DNA of 5,235 bases from Acidobacteriota bacterium (lineage in GTDB: Bacteria; Acidobacteriota; Terriglobia; UBA7540), in the NCBI GenBank assembly GCA_021828225.1, contig JAKASH010000292.1, forward strand, positions 1 to 5,235, written 5' to 3'. Positions 1-5,233 of the stretch are shown in pieces. The notes beneath the pieces were generated by a model. That model ran no database searches and was not told the DNA's origin. It was given only the letters and a program-made list of their open reading frames with translations. The translations under genes were made by a program, and so were the position numbers. Each line of letters begins with the position of its first letter. Positions within the stretch are counted from its first letter, which is position 1.

Positions 1-5
1 CCGAT

Positions 6-215
6 CTAGGCTGGTCCCACCGTGCCGACGATCACTGCGCTGGGTGTGGGACGGGCCTGCCCGATGAGGCTATACGGGCCGTAGAGACTCAGTCCTGTCT
101 TCGGTTCCACATGTTCGTGACGACCCCCAAAGGCGAGCAAGGGCTCGGCGAGGATTCCGGATTCGAAATTTGGCAACCGCGCAGGCTGTCTTCGATGACG
201 TCGCGGAAGGTTCAC
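6..215 (-). pseudogene. 5' part of a short prokaryotic Argonaute (pAgo, MID-PIWI type), stopped by TAG at codon 70
   Basis: This frame starts at GTG (213-215) in a GTGA overlap with the TIR-APAZ stop, 9 nt after a GGAGGA site. Residues about 20-69 fit the start of short pAgo proteins: an EP-L-FG element (EPLLAFGG), then a GL-LYGP element (GLSLYGPY), then a hydrophobic strand ending VGTVGPA. From memory, the Maribacter SPARTA Argonaute opens with the same order (EEP-FAHG, GLALFGP, GVIGT). Short pAgos bind a guide and target with an inactive PIWI domain and are encoded just after their TIR-APAZ partner, as here. The family is roughly 450-500 residues, but this frame ends at TAG (6-8), 5 bases before the window edge. 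It is therefore either interrupted by a nonsense mutation or a sequencing error, or a truncated remnant. The family call rests on about 50 residues plus synteny. Confidence 0.68.
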
Positions 216-1786
216 TCGGCTTTATCCTCCTCGTCATCATCGAGAACGATGCCGTCATCTTCGTCTTCGTCGTCTTGTCCAGCAGCGTGATCCAAGGCAG
301 CAAGTCCTGCCGTGACGGCCTCATCAACTTTTTCTTCCTCGTCCTGTTCGATAGATGAGGCGGTTCTGTCGAGGATGCGTAAGAGATCCCTTCGGTCGCC
401 AACTATCCCATAGGACTGTTGGATGAAGGCCGGAAACGACGATATCTCGATTGACTGATCGCCGGCGCGCACGAAGATTGGGCCTCCCCGGCGATTGCGC
501 AAGACGCTCGTCCAAAAGCGGACATGATAGAGCAAGTGGAGATTTCGTTCAGGTCCGGTCCATTTGATGACTCTCCTACCAATGTCAGGCCCGCCGCTTG
601 CGTGCTGGCCGTCGGACGTTATGACCCAAGTCGGAGCGATTTGAACGTAGAACTTATTCGCGAGGAAGGTGATTTTCAGGTAAGCGCCGAGATGTCGCCA
701 GAACAAGACGCGCTCCCCATTCATCATCGGCTTGGCCACAGTGCGGGAGACCATCCGCTTGAGAGGGGCCCACCTGATGACGCGAGCACCACCTTTGTCG
801 TCTGAAAAAAAGAACCGGTCATGCTTGGTGTCGTCTATGACCAGTCCAAGCCGGCCAACATGTCGGGTGAGCGCCATGTTCAACAGGGACGTGAGAAGCT
901 TGCGGTTTTCTTCCTCCGCGATAAAGTCCTTGCTGTTCAGCGGCTCGATCTCTCCGTCCTCGATGACCGGAGCGAGTGGATTGTCCGGAGACTCCAGGTC
1001 GTGAAAGGTAAAAAGTCTGTCTTCGAAGAGACGAAAGGCGGGCATGAAGCGGGCTTGTTCGGGGTTTTCGGCCTGGGCGCTCCGGATCGCGGCTTTGATC
1101 GCCTCCTTGGAGGGCAAGGCGGTGGAGCGATCCTTCCTGGTCTTGATCAGAGAGTTAGCGATCGGCGCGCTGTACACGTAGCTCGGAACGTGCTCGATCG
1201 GAAGCAAGTTACAGTAGAGACGCTCTGATACGGGATCCGGAAATGACTGCAGGACCGCGCGCTCGGCTACGAGTGTAGAACGGGCGATCTTCTGGTCGGT
1301 GGTGATGAGTTGGCCGTGATAGACCGTGGGTCGTGGAACTGGTTCATTCCGCAGCACAGCCAGGAGCTCTTTGAGACCCTGCGTGTAGTGATGCGCGCGC
1401 AAATCAATGCATTTCAGATGTCGAAGCAATGCGGGGATGTAGGGGCAGTCGGCAGCCAGCAAAGGAAGAAGTCTCGACCGGCGGTTATCGGGGTCAGAAT
1501 ACACGGCTGCATGCCACTCCGCATCGGTCCACCCGCTCGCGCTTTCGAAGTAATCGGGTGAGAGGACGAAGCCGATGAAACGGCTGTTCTCGAGCCCGTC
1601 ATTGATCATGCCCGTGACGCTCTGGCCTGGACCGATCTCGGCTTCATCGACCCAAGTGCGAAGGGGATGTCCGTTGAACAATGCGGACTCTACATCCACG
1701 GCAAGACGCCGGACGAAGTCCTTGTTAGTCGATCGATGCGACAGAAAGATGTCGCGGAACGAATCAACGGTTGGACCGCTTGCCAC
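212..1786 (-). CDS. TIR-APAZ protein (SPARTA-type NADase effector subunit)
   Basis: This 524-residue protein starts at GTG, 7 nt after GAGGAGG. Residues about 10-145 form a TIR domain: opening strand DIFLSHRS, BB-loop-like WVDEAEIGPG, and SGWTDAEW, in which E90 is the likely catalytic glutamate of NAD+-hydrolysing TIRs. Residues about 150-470 look like APAZ, the region that replaces the N-terminal part of long Argonautes and pairs with a short pAgo. As remembered, the Maribacter TIR-APAZ has the same order: a W-H strand, a strand ending in a T-DG motif (here WVITSDG, 387-393), an FW/FIRF helix (RFW, 423-425), then a basic FVRAGDQ strand. The tail (about 480-524) is almost all Asp/Glu, like the reported autoinhibitory tail of SPARTA TIR-APAZ. 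In that family, target recognition drives TIR assembly, NAD+ loss and cell death or dormancy. The overlapping pAgo start downstream supports the call. The gene looks intact. The APAZ call is the less certain part. Confidence 0.83.
   Translation of the reverse strand: MASGPTVDSFRDIFLSHRSTNKDFVRRLAVDVESALFNGHPLRTWVDEAEIGPGQSVTGMINDGLENSRFIGFVLSPDYFESASGWTDAEWHAAVYSDPDNRRSRLLPLLAADCPYIPALLRHLKCIDLRAHHYTQGLKELLAVLRNEPVPRPTVYHGQLITTDQKIARSTLVAERAVLQSFPDPVSERLYCNLLPIEHVPSYVYSAPIANSLIKTRKDRSTALPSKEAIKAAIRSAQAENPEQARFMPAFRLFEDRLFTFHDLESPDNPLAPVIEDGEIEPLNSKDFIAEEENRKLLTSLLNMALTRHVGRLGLVIDDTKHDRFFFSDDKGGARVIRWAPLKRMVSRTVAKPMMNGERVLFWRHLGAYLKITFLANKFYVQIAPTWVITSDGQHASGGPDIGRRVIKWTGPERNLHLLYHVRFWTSVLRNRRGGPIFVRAGDQSIEISSFPAFIQQSYGIVGDRRDLLRILDRTASSIEQDEEEKVDEAVTAGLAALDHAAGQDDEDEDDGIVLDDDEEDKAE
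225..230 (-). promoter_or_regulatory. Ribosome binding site for the pAgo start
   Basis: The minus strand reads GGAGGA, 9 nt before the GTG at 213-215. It lies inside the end of the TIR-APAZ gene and fixes the start of the overlapping pAgo frame, which supports translational coupling of the two subunits. Confidence 0.65.
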
Positions 1787-1789
1787 CTC

Positions 1790-1942
1790 CTAGCCTCCTC
1801 CTCTTACAATCTTAACACGGCTGGTGAAGAACTTGTGCCCGTATAACTGGAAATCTGCGAGGCTGTCGGTAAGCCTGCCAGCGATGGTACGTGATGGGTC
1901 TGCCCAGTACGGAGGCGGCAACGACTCGCCGGTCGGCTTGCA
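1790..1942 (-). other. Likely true C-terminal frame of the E2-like gene after a one-base frameshift
   Basis: Just after the SEC-C codons the annotated E2 frame turns into a Pro/Arg/His/Gln-rich tail with weak third-position GC bias. The frame offset by one base, entered near 1942, encodes about 50 more ordinary residues (CKPTGESLPPPYW, then RTIAGRLTDSLADFQLYGHK, ending RGGG) with mostly G or C at third positions. It stops at TAG (1790-1792), 3 nt before the TIR-APAZ start, which suits the tight spacing of this operon. Skipping one A after the codon for H208 joins the two parts. I infer an indel, a sequencing error or, less likely, programmed frameshifting. The basis is composition only. Confidence 0.5.
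1794..1800 (-). promoter_or_regulatory. Ribosome binding site deciding the TIR-APAZ GTG start
   Basis: The minus strand reads GAGGAGG, 7 nt before the GTG at 1784-1786. A second GGAG abuts the start codon but is too close to act. The site sits in the short gap after the E2-like gene, or inside that gene's last codons if the alternative C-terminal frame is the true one. Confidence 0.7.
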
Positions 1943-2567
1943 TGTGGCATTTATGGTATTTCCTGCCGGAACGGCACCAGCACTGTTCGCTAGGCCGGAT
2001 GTTGGCGAGGTGGTACGTGGGAGAACCCGTGTGCTGCCGACCGGGCCAGTGCTGCGTCTGGTCCCATATTGTCCATTTCGCAAGCCAGATAACGATGTGG
2101 TCCACGAACTCGGAGACGGTGTGACGGTCCCAAGACCATGCGCCGCCAGAAGCTAGAAAAGGGCAGACCGAACCATCGGCCAAAAAATGCAATCGTTTCG
2201 TCAGAGGAATTGTCGGCTTGCGTATGAAGCACCGAGGATGCTCTCGGCCCCCGGCATAGTGCACCTCAAGGTCGAACGTAGGAAAGGGTTTGACCAGCCG
2301 GTCCATCCAGTCGTGGACGCAATGCTGCAGGCTACAGGCATCGAAGTGTAGCAGTCCTCCCCCGAGGGCGACGACGACTGGGCTGTCATGATCGAGGTCG
2401 TCAAGAAGCTCGACTAGGGAAAGCGCTTCCGGCCCGACAGGGCAAATCGTTCCTCGCCAGATTCCGACGCCAGTCTCGCCTAGCGGACCGGTAGACGGCG
2501 GAAAGAATGCGAAGTCCGGATAGTTGCGACGCATCGCGTCGACGCTTTTCTCCCAAGGCGCCACCAA
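1812..2567 (-). CDS. E2 ubiquitin-conjugating-like protein with C-terminal SEC-C zinc motif
   Basis: The frame gives 251 residues from a TTG start; GTG (2564) and ATG (2534) are alternatives and none has a good ribosome binding site. An early YPDF...WRGTI segment (16-41) fits the first E2 strands, followed by about 50 extra residues. FDLEVHYAGG and HPRCFIRKP (98-118) fit the central strands. DGSVCPF puts a candidate active-site Cys at C135. The rest, W144, W146, the WLAKWTIWDQT helix (161-171) and WPG..H (174-179), follows the bacterial E2-like pattern of LC, W-W, WL...W and W-G..H. Residues 196-208 (CWCRSGRKYHKCH) are a SEC-C zinc knuckle. An E2 carries a ubiquitin-like modifier as a thioester, but no E1, modifier or peptidase is in view, so the substrate is unknown; E2-only short type II CBASS is a precedent. 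The residues after the knuckle look out of frame. The TTG follows an in-frame TGA by 6 nt. Confidence 0.72.
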   Translation of the reverse strand: MVAPWEKSVDAMRRNYPDFAFFPPSTGPLGETGVGIWRGTICPVGPEALSLVELLDDLDHDSPVVVALGGGLLHFDACSLQHCVHDWMDRLVKPFPTFDLEVHYAGGREHPRCFIRKPTIPLTKRLHFLADGSVCPFLASGGAWSWDRHTVSEFVDHIVIWLAKWTIWDQTQHWPGRQHTGSPTYHLANIRPSEQCWCRSGRKYHKCHMQADRRVVAASVLGRPITYHRWQAYRQPRRFPVIRAQVLHQPC

Positions 2568-2573
2568 AGGGTC

Positions 2574-2726
2574 TCAGTCCACTGCCGGCGTTACCCCATG
2601 TACGGGCTGGGGCCTGATGACCCGACCGGGCGGGGGCTTCGGCGGCCTGTTGGGCGGTCGATGTTCGCCGCCATTCCCGTGGTCTTCGCCGACATGTTTC
2701 GGCGCTTCCTCTCTCTGCTCGGCCAT
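2574..2726 (-). CDS. Small proline-rich protein, or the N-terminal leader of the E2-like protein
   Basis: The 50-codon frame starts at ATG (2724-2726), 8 nt after a strong AAGGAG, which makes its translation likely. The first 20 residues are charged and His/Gly-containing (KHVGEDHGNGGEH). The next part is a proline run (RPPNRPPKPPPGR), and it ends at TGA (2574-2576). There is no visible fold, membrane segment or C-terminal Gly-Gly, so it is not an obvious ubiquitin-like modifier, although some bacterial ubiquitin-like proteins carry a similar charged His/Gly-rich N-terminus. It lies 52 nt after the STAS gene. It is in the same frame as the E2-like gene, with the E2 TTG only 6 nt past the TGA. 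It could therefore be a separate peptide translationally coupled to E2, or a disordered leader of one longer E2 protein split by CGA-to-TGA. I do not recognise the protein. Confidence 0.55.
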   Translation of the reverse strand: MAEQREEAPKHVGEDHGNGGEHRPPNRPPKPPPGRVIRPQPVHGVTPAVD

Positions 2727-2734
2727 TGATACGA

Positions 2735-2740
2735 CTCCTT
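2735..2740 (-). promoter_or_regulatory. Ribosome binding site for the small proline-rich frame
   Basis: The minus strand reads AAGGAG, 8 nt before the ATG at 2724-2726. It is the only good ribosome binding site between the STAS gene and the E2-like domain, so ribosomes reaching E2 probably first load here. Confidence 0.65.
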
Positions 2741-2778
2741 CAGTGGAGATACTGAACATCTTGCCAAAAAAGGAGGAA

Positions 2779-3321
2779 TCAGGCAAGGACCCTGTATTCG
2801 TATTGCTCCCGGCCGGCGGCCGAGGCGGTCTTCTCCCTGCGTGCGACCCCGAGGGCAACGAGTTTCGACAGCCGCTCATTCATCGCGGTCAGGTTAACAC
2901 CCAGTTGGTCCCTGAGGGTGGCTGCTGTGATGGGCGCTCCGGCCCGGGCAATTACGGCGAAGGTCGCGTGGTCTACAGCGTGGGCCTTGCCTAGCAACGA
3001 CAGCTCCGTTCCCTTGCGTTCGATGATCGCCAGCCCGAGGGCGCGAAGCGCCTGGTCGAGGTTTTCGCGGGTGTAATCCGTGAGATTTTCCACGACGAGG
3101 AAGCGGCCCACATATTCGGTCCGAAGGCTGAGGAGGGTCTTGCCAAATAACTCGTTGGCGAAGGAAAAGTCGAAAACCTCGACCGAAGACAAATCTATGA
3201 TTAAGGTGTCGCCCTGGCGGAGCTTTTCTAGCTGAGCAAGCAGTTCTGGACGTATCGTTTTGGCCCTGGCTCTGGTCCAAAGATGCTTACCGAATTTCGA
3301 CAACTTGAAACGGACTTCCAT
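2779..3321 (-). CDS. STAS-like (DUF4325) protein with C-terminal winged-helix domain
   Basis: This 180-residue protein starts at ATG, 9 nt after AGGAGG. Residues about 1-110 have the DUF4325 STAS-like pattern: a strand ending TLIIDLSSVEVFDFSFANE (39-57) followed by a helix (LFGKTLLSL), then a strand RFLVVENL and a helix ending in ALRALGL. Residues about 118-180 look like a winged helix: FAVIARAGAPITAATLRDQL, a recognition helix (LTAMNERLSKLVALG), then a wing RREKTA...YEYRV. STAS-like proteins of this kind are often encoded beside GHKL ATPases, as here, and are thought to act like anti-anti-sigma factors in partner switching. The winged helix suggests DNA binding or protein docking, so the protein may control the operon. 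No conserved phosphoacceptor could be confirmed by eye. It begins 24 nt after its ATPase neighbour, which indicates cotranscription. Confidence 0.78.
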   Translation of the reverse strand: MEVRFKLSKFGKHLWTRARAKTIRPELLAQLEKLRQGDTLIIDLSSVEVFDFSFANELFGKTLLSLRTEYVGRFLVVENLTDYTRENLDQALRALGLAIIERKGTELSLLGKAHAVDHATFAVIARAGAPITAATLRDQLGVNLTAMNERLSKLVALGVARREKTASAAGREQYEYRVLA

Positions 3322-3345
3322 GTCTTCCAGCCTCCTAGTGAGTTC

Positions 3346-4230
3346 CTACGACTCCGTCTTAGCGCGAAGGATAAGTGCTACCTGAACGCCGTCCAACTGC
3401 GGAACGTCGAAGCGCCATCCCTGCCGTTTGTCGCCGCGATACCGCACCTTGGCTCTGCCCGAGCGAATCTGGATGGTTCCCTGGTGTTTGTATCCCGTTT
3501 GCAGAAGATGATAGAGGCCACTTCCCCGCGTGGGGTCGTCATGTTCTGATGCTCCGACCTGCACCGCCTTCAGGATCGCACCAGCATCTGAGTGGACAGG
3601 TAGGTTCTTGGGATTTCGGCGCAAGGTTGTGGCCAAGCCGTCGCCGTAGTCAGCGACTCCGATTTCGAGAAAGCGCTTGCGGCCCGTACCATAGACCTGC
3701 ATGGCAAGGAAACCGCAGGTGTCCGAATCCCGATTGTGATCAAACGTGTTCTGCGAAACCTCAGAAACGGCCGTAGCGACGTCGAACGCGTCGTACTTCT
3801 CATAGCTGAGGCTGGTCCGAAGAACGTCGATAATGTGATCAAGTAGCTCCGGAAGCGACAGGCCGCCGGTGAGCTTCGTGACCTCGATCAGCATTGGGTT
3901 GGAGCCGTGAAGGTACTCGTACGGGTTCCACGGCAACAAGGGCTCGATCCAAGCTACATTTTGTACCACGGCGTCGAACCCAGCGCGCGCGAGGTACCCT
4001 CGGACACCGCGGTCAGGAACTAATATCCTAGGCCTGTCTCCGCTACGAGCGAGCGCGTGGCACACTGCGGCCAACTGCACCATCGCGGATGGTGTGATCA
4101 GTTCGATTCCGGCAAGATCAAAAACTGCGGTTGGGCGGTCGACAGAAGCGAGCAAAAAATCAAATGTTATAGAGTCGAGTTTCGTGACGCGAACGGGCTC
4201 GCCACCTGCTATTGCCGTTTGGCCATTCAT
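3346..4230 (-). CDS. STAS-like plus GHKL (HATPase) fusion, anti-sigma-like kinase or ATPase
   Basis: This 294-residue protein starts at ATG. Residues about 12-95 resemble a STAS fold (TAVFDLAGIELITPSAMVQL, then RPRILVPDRGVRGYLARAGF). Residues about 120-292 carry the Bergerat ATP-binding boxes of GHKL proteins: N box AVSEVSQNTFDH with E157 and N161, G1 box VADYGDG (D194, G196, G198), and G2 box TRGSGLYHL (G236, G238). All nucleotide-binding residues are present, so ATP binding is likely; whether it is a Ser kinase, as in RsbW/SpoIIAB, or an ATP-driven switch is not visible. It is the first gene of the operon, and the STAS-like DUF4325 partner follows after 24 nt. The likely role is control of the module or sensing. 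The start has no clear ribosome binding site, but a promoter-like sequence ends about 11 nt before it, so translation may be near-leaderless. Confidence 0.78.
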   Translation of the reverse strand: MNGQTAIAGGEPVRVTKLDSITFDFLLASVDRPTAVFDLAGIELITPSAMVQLAAVCHALARSGDRPRILVPDRGVRGYLARAGFDAVVQNVAWIEPLLPWNPYEYLHGSNPMLIEVTKLTGGLSLPELLDHIIDVLRTSLSYEKYDAFDVATAVSEVSQNTFDHNRDSDTCGFLAMQVYGTGRKRFLEIGVADYGDGLATTLRRNPKNLPVHSDAGAILKAVQVGASEHDDPTRGSGLYHLLQTGYKHQGTIQIRSGRAKVRYRGDKRQGWRFDVPQLDGVQVALILRAKTES

Positions 4231-4240
4231 TGGTTTATTT

Positions 4241-4268
4241 CAGTGTAGCTGATGTATAAGGACGCGCA
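4241..4268 (-). promoter_or_regulatory. Candidate sigma-70-like promoter of the STAS/GHKL-to-pAgo operon
   Basis: Upstream of the first gene the minus strand shows TTGCGC, a 16-nt spacer and TACACT, then 11 nt to the ATG. Initiation about 7 nt after TACACT would leave only a few leader bases, which agrees with the missing ribosome binding site. An overlapping TATACA is an alternative -10. A 10-bp GGGCCGGCCC palindrome lies further upstream (4282-4291). This is pattern matching only. Confidence 0.3.
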
Positions 4269-4291
4269 ATACCGGCGATACGGGCCGGCCC

Positions 4292-4311
4292 ACTAGCAGG
4301 TTGCGGAAAAA
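4292..4311 (+). repeat. Terminal inverted repeat, left copy
   Basis: This 20-bp sequence is the exact reverse complement of 4402-4421. The match stops on both sides: C at 4291 faces A at 4422, and G at 4312 faces G at 4401. Confidence 0.9.
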
Positions 4312-4401
4312 GCCTTTTGAGGCCCTTTCCAGCCTGAGCAATCACACGCTGTGAAGCGCTGGCTTATGCTAACGTTACTGACTAGTTGAGTGTTTTCCGA
4401 G

Positions 4402-4421
4402 TTTTTCCGCAACCTGCTAGT
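4402..4421 (-). repeat. Terminal inverted repeat, right copy
   Basis: Exact reverse complement of 4292-4311. It begins 5 bp past the stop codon of the ORF6N gene. Confidence 0.9.
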
Positions 4422-4426
4422 ATGAA

Positions 4427-4969
4427 TCAGTACCGTTCCGTCGAGGGCGTTGAGTCACTGGGGCTGCTGAAACCAATTCGGCGCCGGTTGGGTTCTGGTG
4501 GTGTCATGAGTTCGCGGATGGCGTCGAAGACGACCTTGAACTGCGTGTCGTATTTCTTCTCAAGCGCATCGAGCTTCCGGGCGAGGTCGGCGTGAGACGC
4601 GAGCATTTGCCGCAGGCGAACGAAGGCGCGCATGATCTCGACGTTGACCTGGATGGCGCGCTTGCTGCGAAGAACGCTGGATAGCATCGCTACTCCCTGT
4701 TCGGTGAACGCGTAGGGCATCGCGCGCCTGAGGCCGCCCCAACTTGAAGTCACAATCTGTGATTTCAAACTGAGAAATTCTTCGTGGTTGAGCTGGAACA
4801 TGAAGTCGGCGGGGAAGCGGTCGAGGTTTCGCTTGACGGCCTGAACAAGCGCGCGCGGCTCGACGCGGTAAAGGAGAGCCAAGTCCGGGCTGAGCATGAC
4901 CTTCTGGCTGCGCAGAAGGAAAATGCGCCGTTCGATTCGATCCGCGAGGACGGTGGCTTTGGCTGCCAT
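4427..4969 (-). CDS. ORF6N-domain protein
   Basis: This 180-residue protein carries the ORF6N domain in about residues 8-95: [46 protein letters not shown], and then the signature [21 protein letters not shown] helical region with conserved [12 protein letters not shown] and a likely short coiled coil ([26 protein letters not shown]) follows. The C-terminus has the common PPEP.RRRIGF ending plus about 12 extra residues. ORF6N and the related KilA-N domains are found in phage and large DNA virus proteins and in many bacterial accessory regions; they are predicted to bind DNA, but the cellular role is usually unknown. The protein looks complete. The inverted-repeat element begins 5 bp after its stop, so the last residues may have been altered by that insertion. 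A promoter-like sequence lies directly upstream with almost no leader. It marks mobile or prophage-like surroundings and is probably not part of the immune operon. Confidence 0.88.
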   Translation of the reverse strand: MAAKATVLADRIERRIFLLRSQKVMLSPDLALLYRVEPRALVQAVKRNLDRFPADFMFQLNHEEFLSLKSQIVTSSWGGLRRAMPYAFTEQGVAMLSSVLRSKRAIQVNVEIMRAFVRLRQMLASHADLARKLDALEKKYDTQFKVVFDAIRELMTPPEPNRRRIGFSSPSDSTPSTERY

Positions 4970-4976
4970 TTTCTGT

Positions 4977-5006
4977 TCTATAAGTGAAGCCGATCTACCT
5001 GATCAA
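4977..5006 (-). promoter_or_regulatory. Candidate promoter of the ORF6N gene
   Basis: The minus strand shows TTGATC (5001-5006), an 18-nt spacer and TATAGA (4977-4982), each matching 4 of 6 consensus bases. A start about 7 nt downstream would fall next to the ATG, giving a leaderless message and explaining the absent ribosome binding site. Support is weak. Confidence 0.3.
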
Positions 5007-5233
5007 TACTGCTGCGTTGGGCGGTTGCCGTTCTGCCGGATTTGGGCGGTCGGCGCGGCCTTGCCGGCAACGGCGGTCGCGTTTGTGCTTGAAGGACTGC
5101 CAGAGCTGGAGTTACCGCTGGAAGACGGCATGGTCGATGGCAGTTTCGTAGTCGGTGCCTGGCTGTTTGCGATGGCTTTTTCGCCAGCTTCGAGGTTTTG
5201 GGTGAGAGGCGTGGCGGCAGGCTGGCCGTCCGA
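5003..5233 (-). CDS. 3' end of an unidentified gene, entering from the window edge
   Basis: A stop-free frame of 76 codons runs from the edge to TGA (5003-5005). The predicted tail is rich in Ser, Thr, Pro, Ala, Gln and Asn (for example MPSSSGNSSSGSPSSTNA) and ends NRPTQQY. It has moderately GC-rich third positions and no recognisable domain. It could be the disordered C-terminus of a larger surface, conjugation or phage protein, but that is a guess from composition. Another minus-strand frame is also open across much of this stretch, so the coding call is tentative. Nothing else recognisable lies between here and the ORF6N promoter. Confidence 0.35.
   Translation of the reverse strand, partial: SDGQPAATPLTQNLEAGEKAIANSQAPTTKLPSTMPSSSGNSSSGSPSSTNATAVAGKAAPTAQIRQNGNRPTQQY

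Larger units (their letters stand above)
4292..4421. mobile_element. Putative MITE with perfect 20-bp terminal inverted repeats
   Basis: ACTAGCAGGTTGCGGAAAAA at 4292-4311 is repeated in exact inverted orientation at 4402-4421. The 90-bp interior has no reading frame of note. The outermost match includes CTAG on both sides. Because CTAG is self-palindromic, it could be a 4-bp target duplication, giving a 120-bp element at 4297-4416. Such elements are mobilised in trans by the transposase of a full-length relative; the parent family cannot be named from this sequence. The interior holds a near-palindrome TCACACGCTGTGA (4342-4354) nested in a CCAGC/GCTGG stem. The right edge is 5 bp past the ORF6N stop, and the left edge is about 24 bp above the candidate operon promoter. 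The paired repeats could also form a hairpin that blocks read-through between the two genes. Confidence 0.7.

Noticed and set aside
524..1561. Several plus-strand open frames of 80-135 codons opposite the TIR-APAZ gene
   Set aside because: They are antisense shadows of a gene with clear domain motifs, have no ribosome binding sites, and have unnatural composition.
2727..2879. Upstream extension of the small proline-rich frame to an ATG at 2879
   Set aside because: It would overlap the DUF4325 gene by about 100 nt and lacks a ribosome binding site there, whereas AAGGAG precedes the ATG at 2726.
2524..2994. A 156-codon plus-strand frame covering the gap before the E2-like gene
   Set aside because: It is opposite DUF4325 and the small frame, is Gly/Pro-rich from GC composition, and has no initiation signal.
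2894..3280. A 128-codon minus-strand frame inside the DUF4325 gene
   Set aside because: It is Arg/Pro/His-rich and fully overlaps the STAS/winged-helix frame, which has a good ribosome binding site and recognisable motifs.
3375..3776. A 133-codon plus-strand frame opposite the GHKL gene
   Set aside because: The GHKL N, G1 and G2 boxes on the other strand are decisive; the plus frame shows no domain.
4282..4291. GGGCCGGCCC palindrome as an operator
   Set aside because: It is a short GC-only palindrome that is common by chance in GC-rich DNA; no second copy or half-site was seen.
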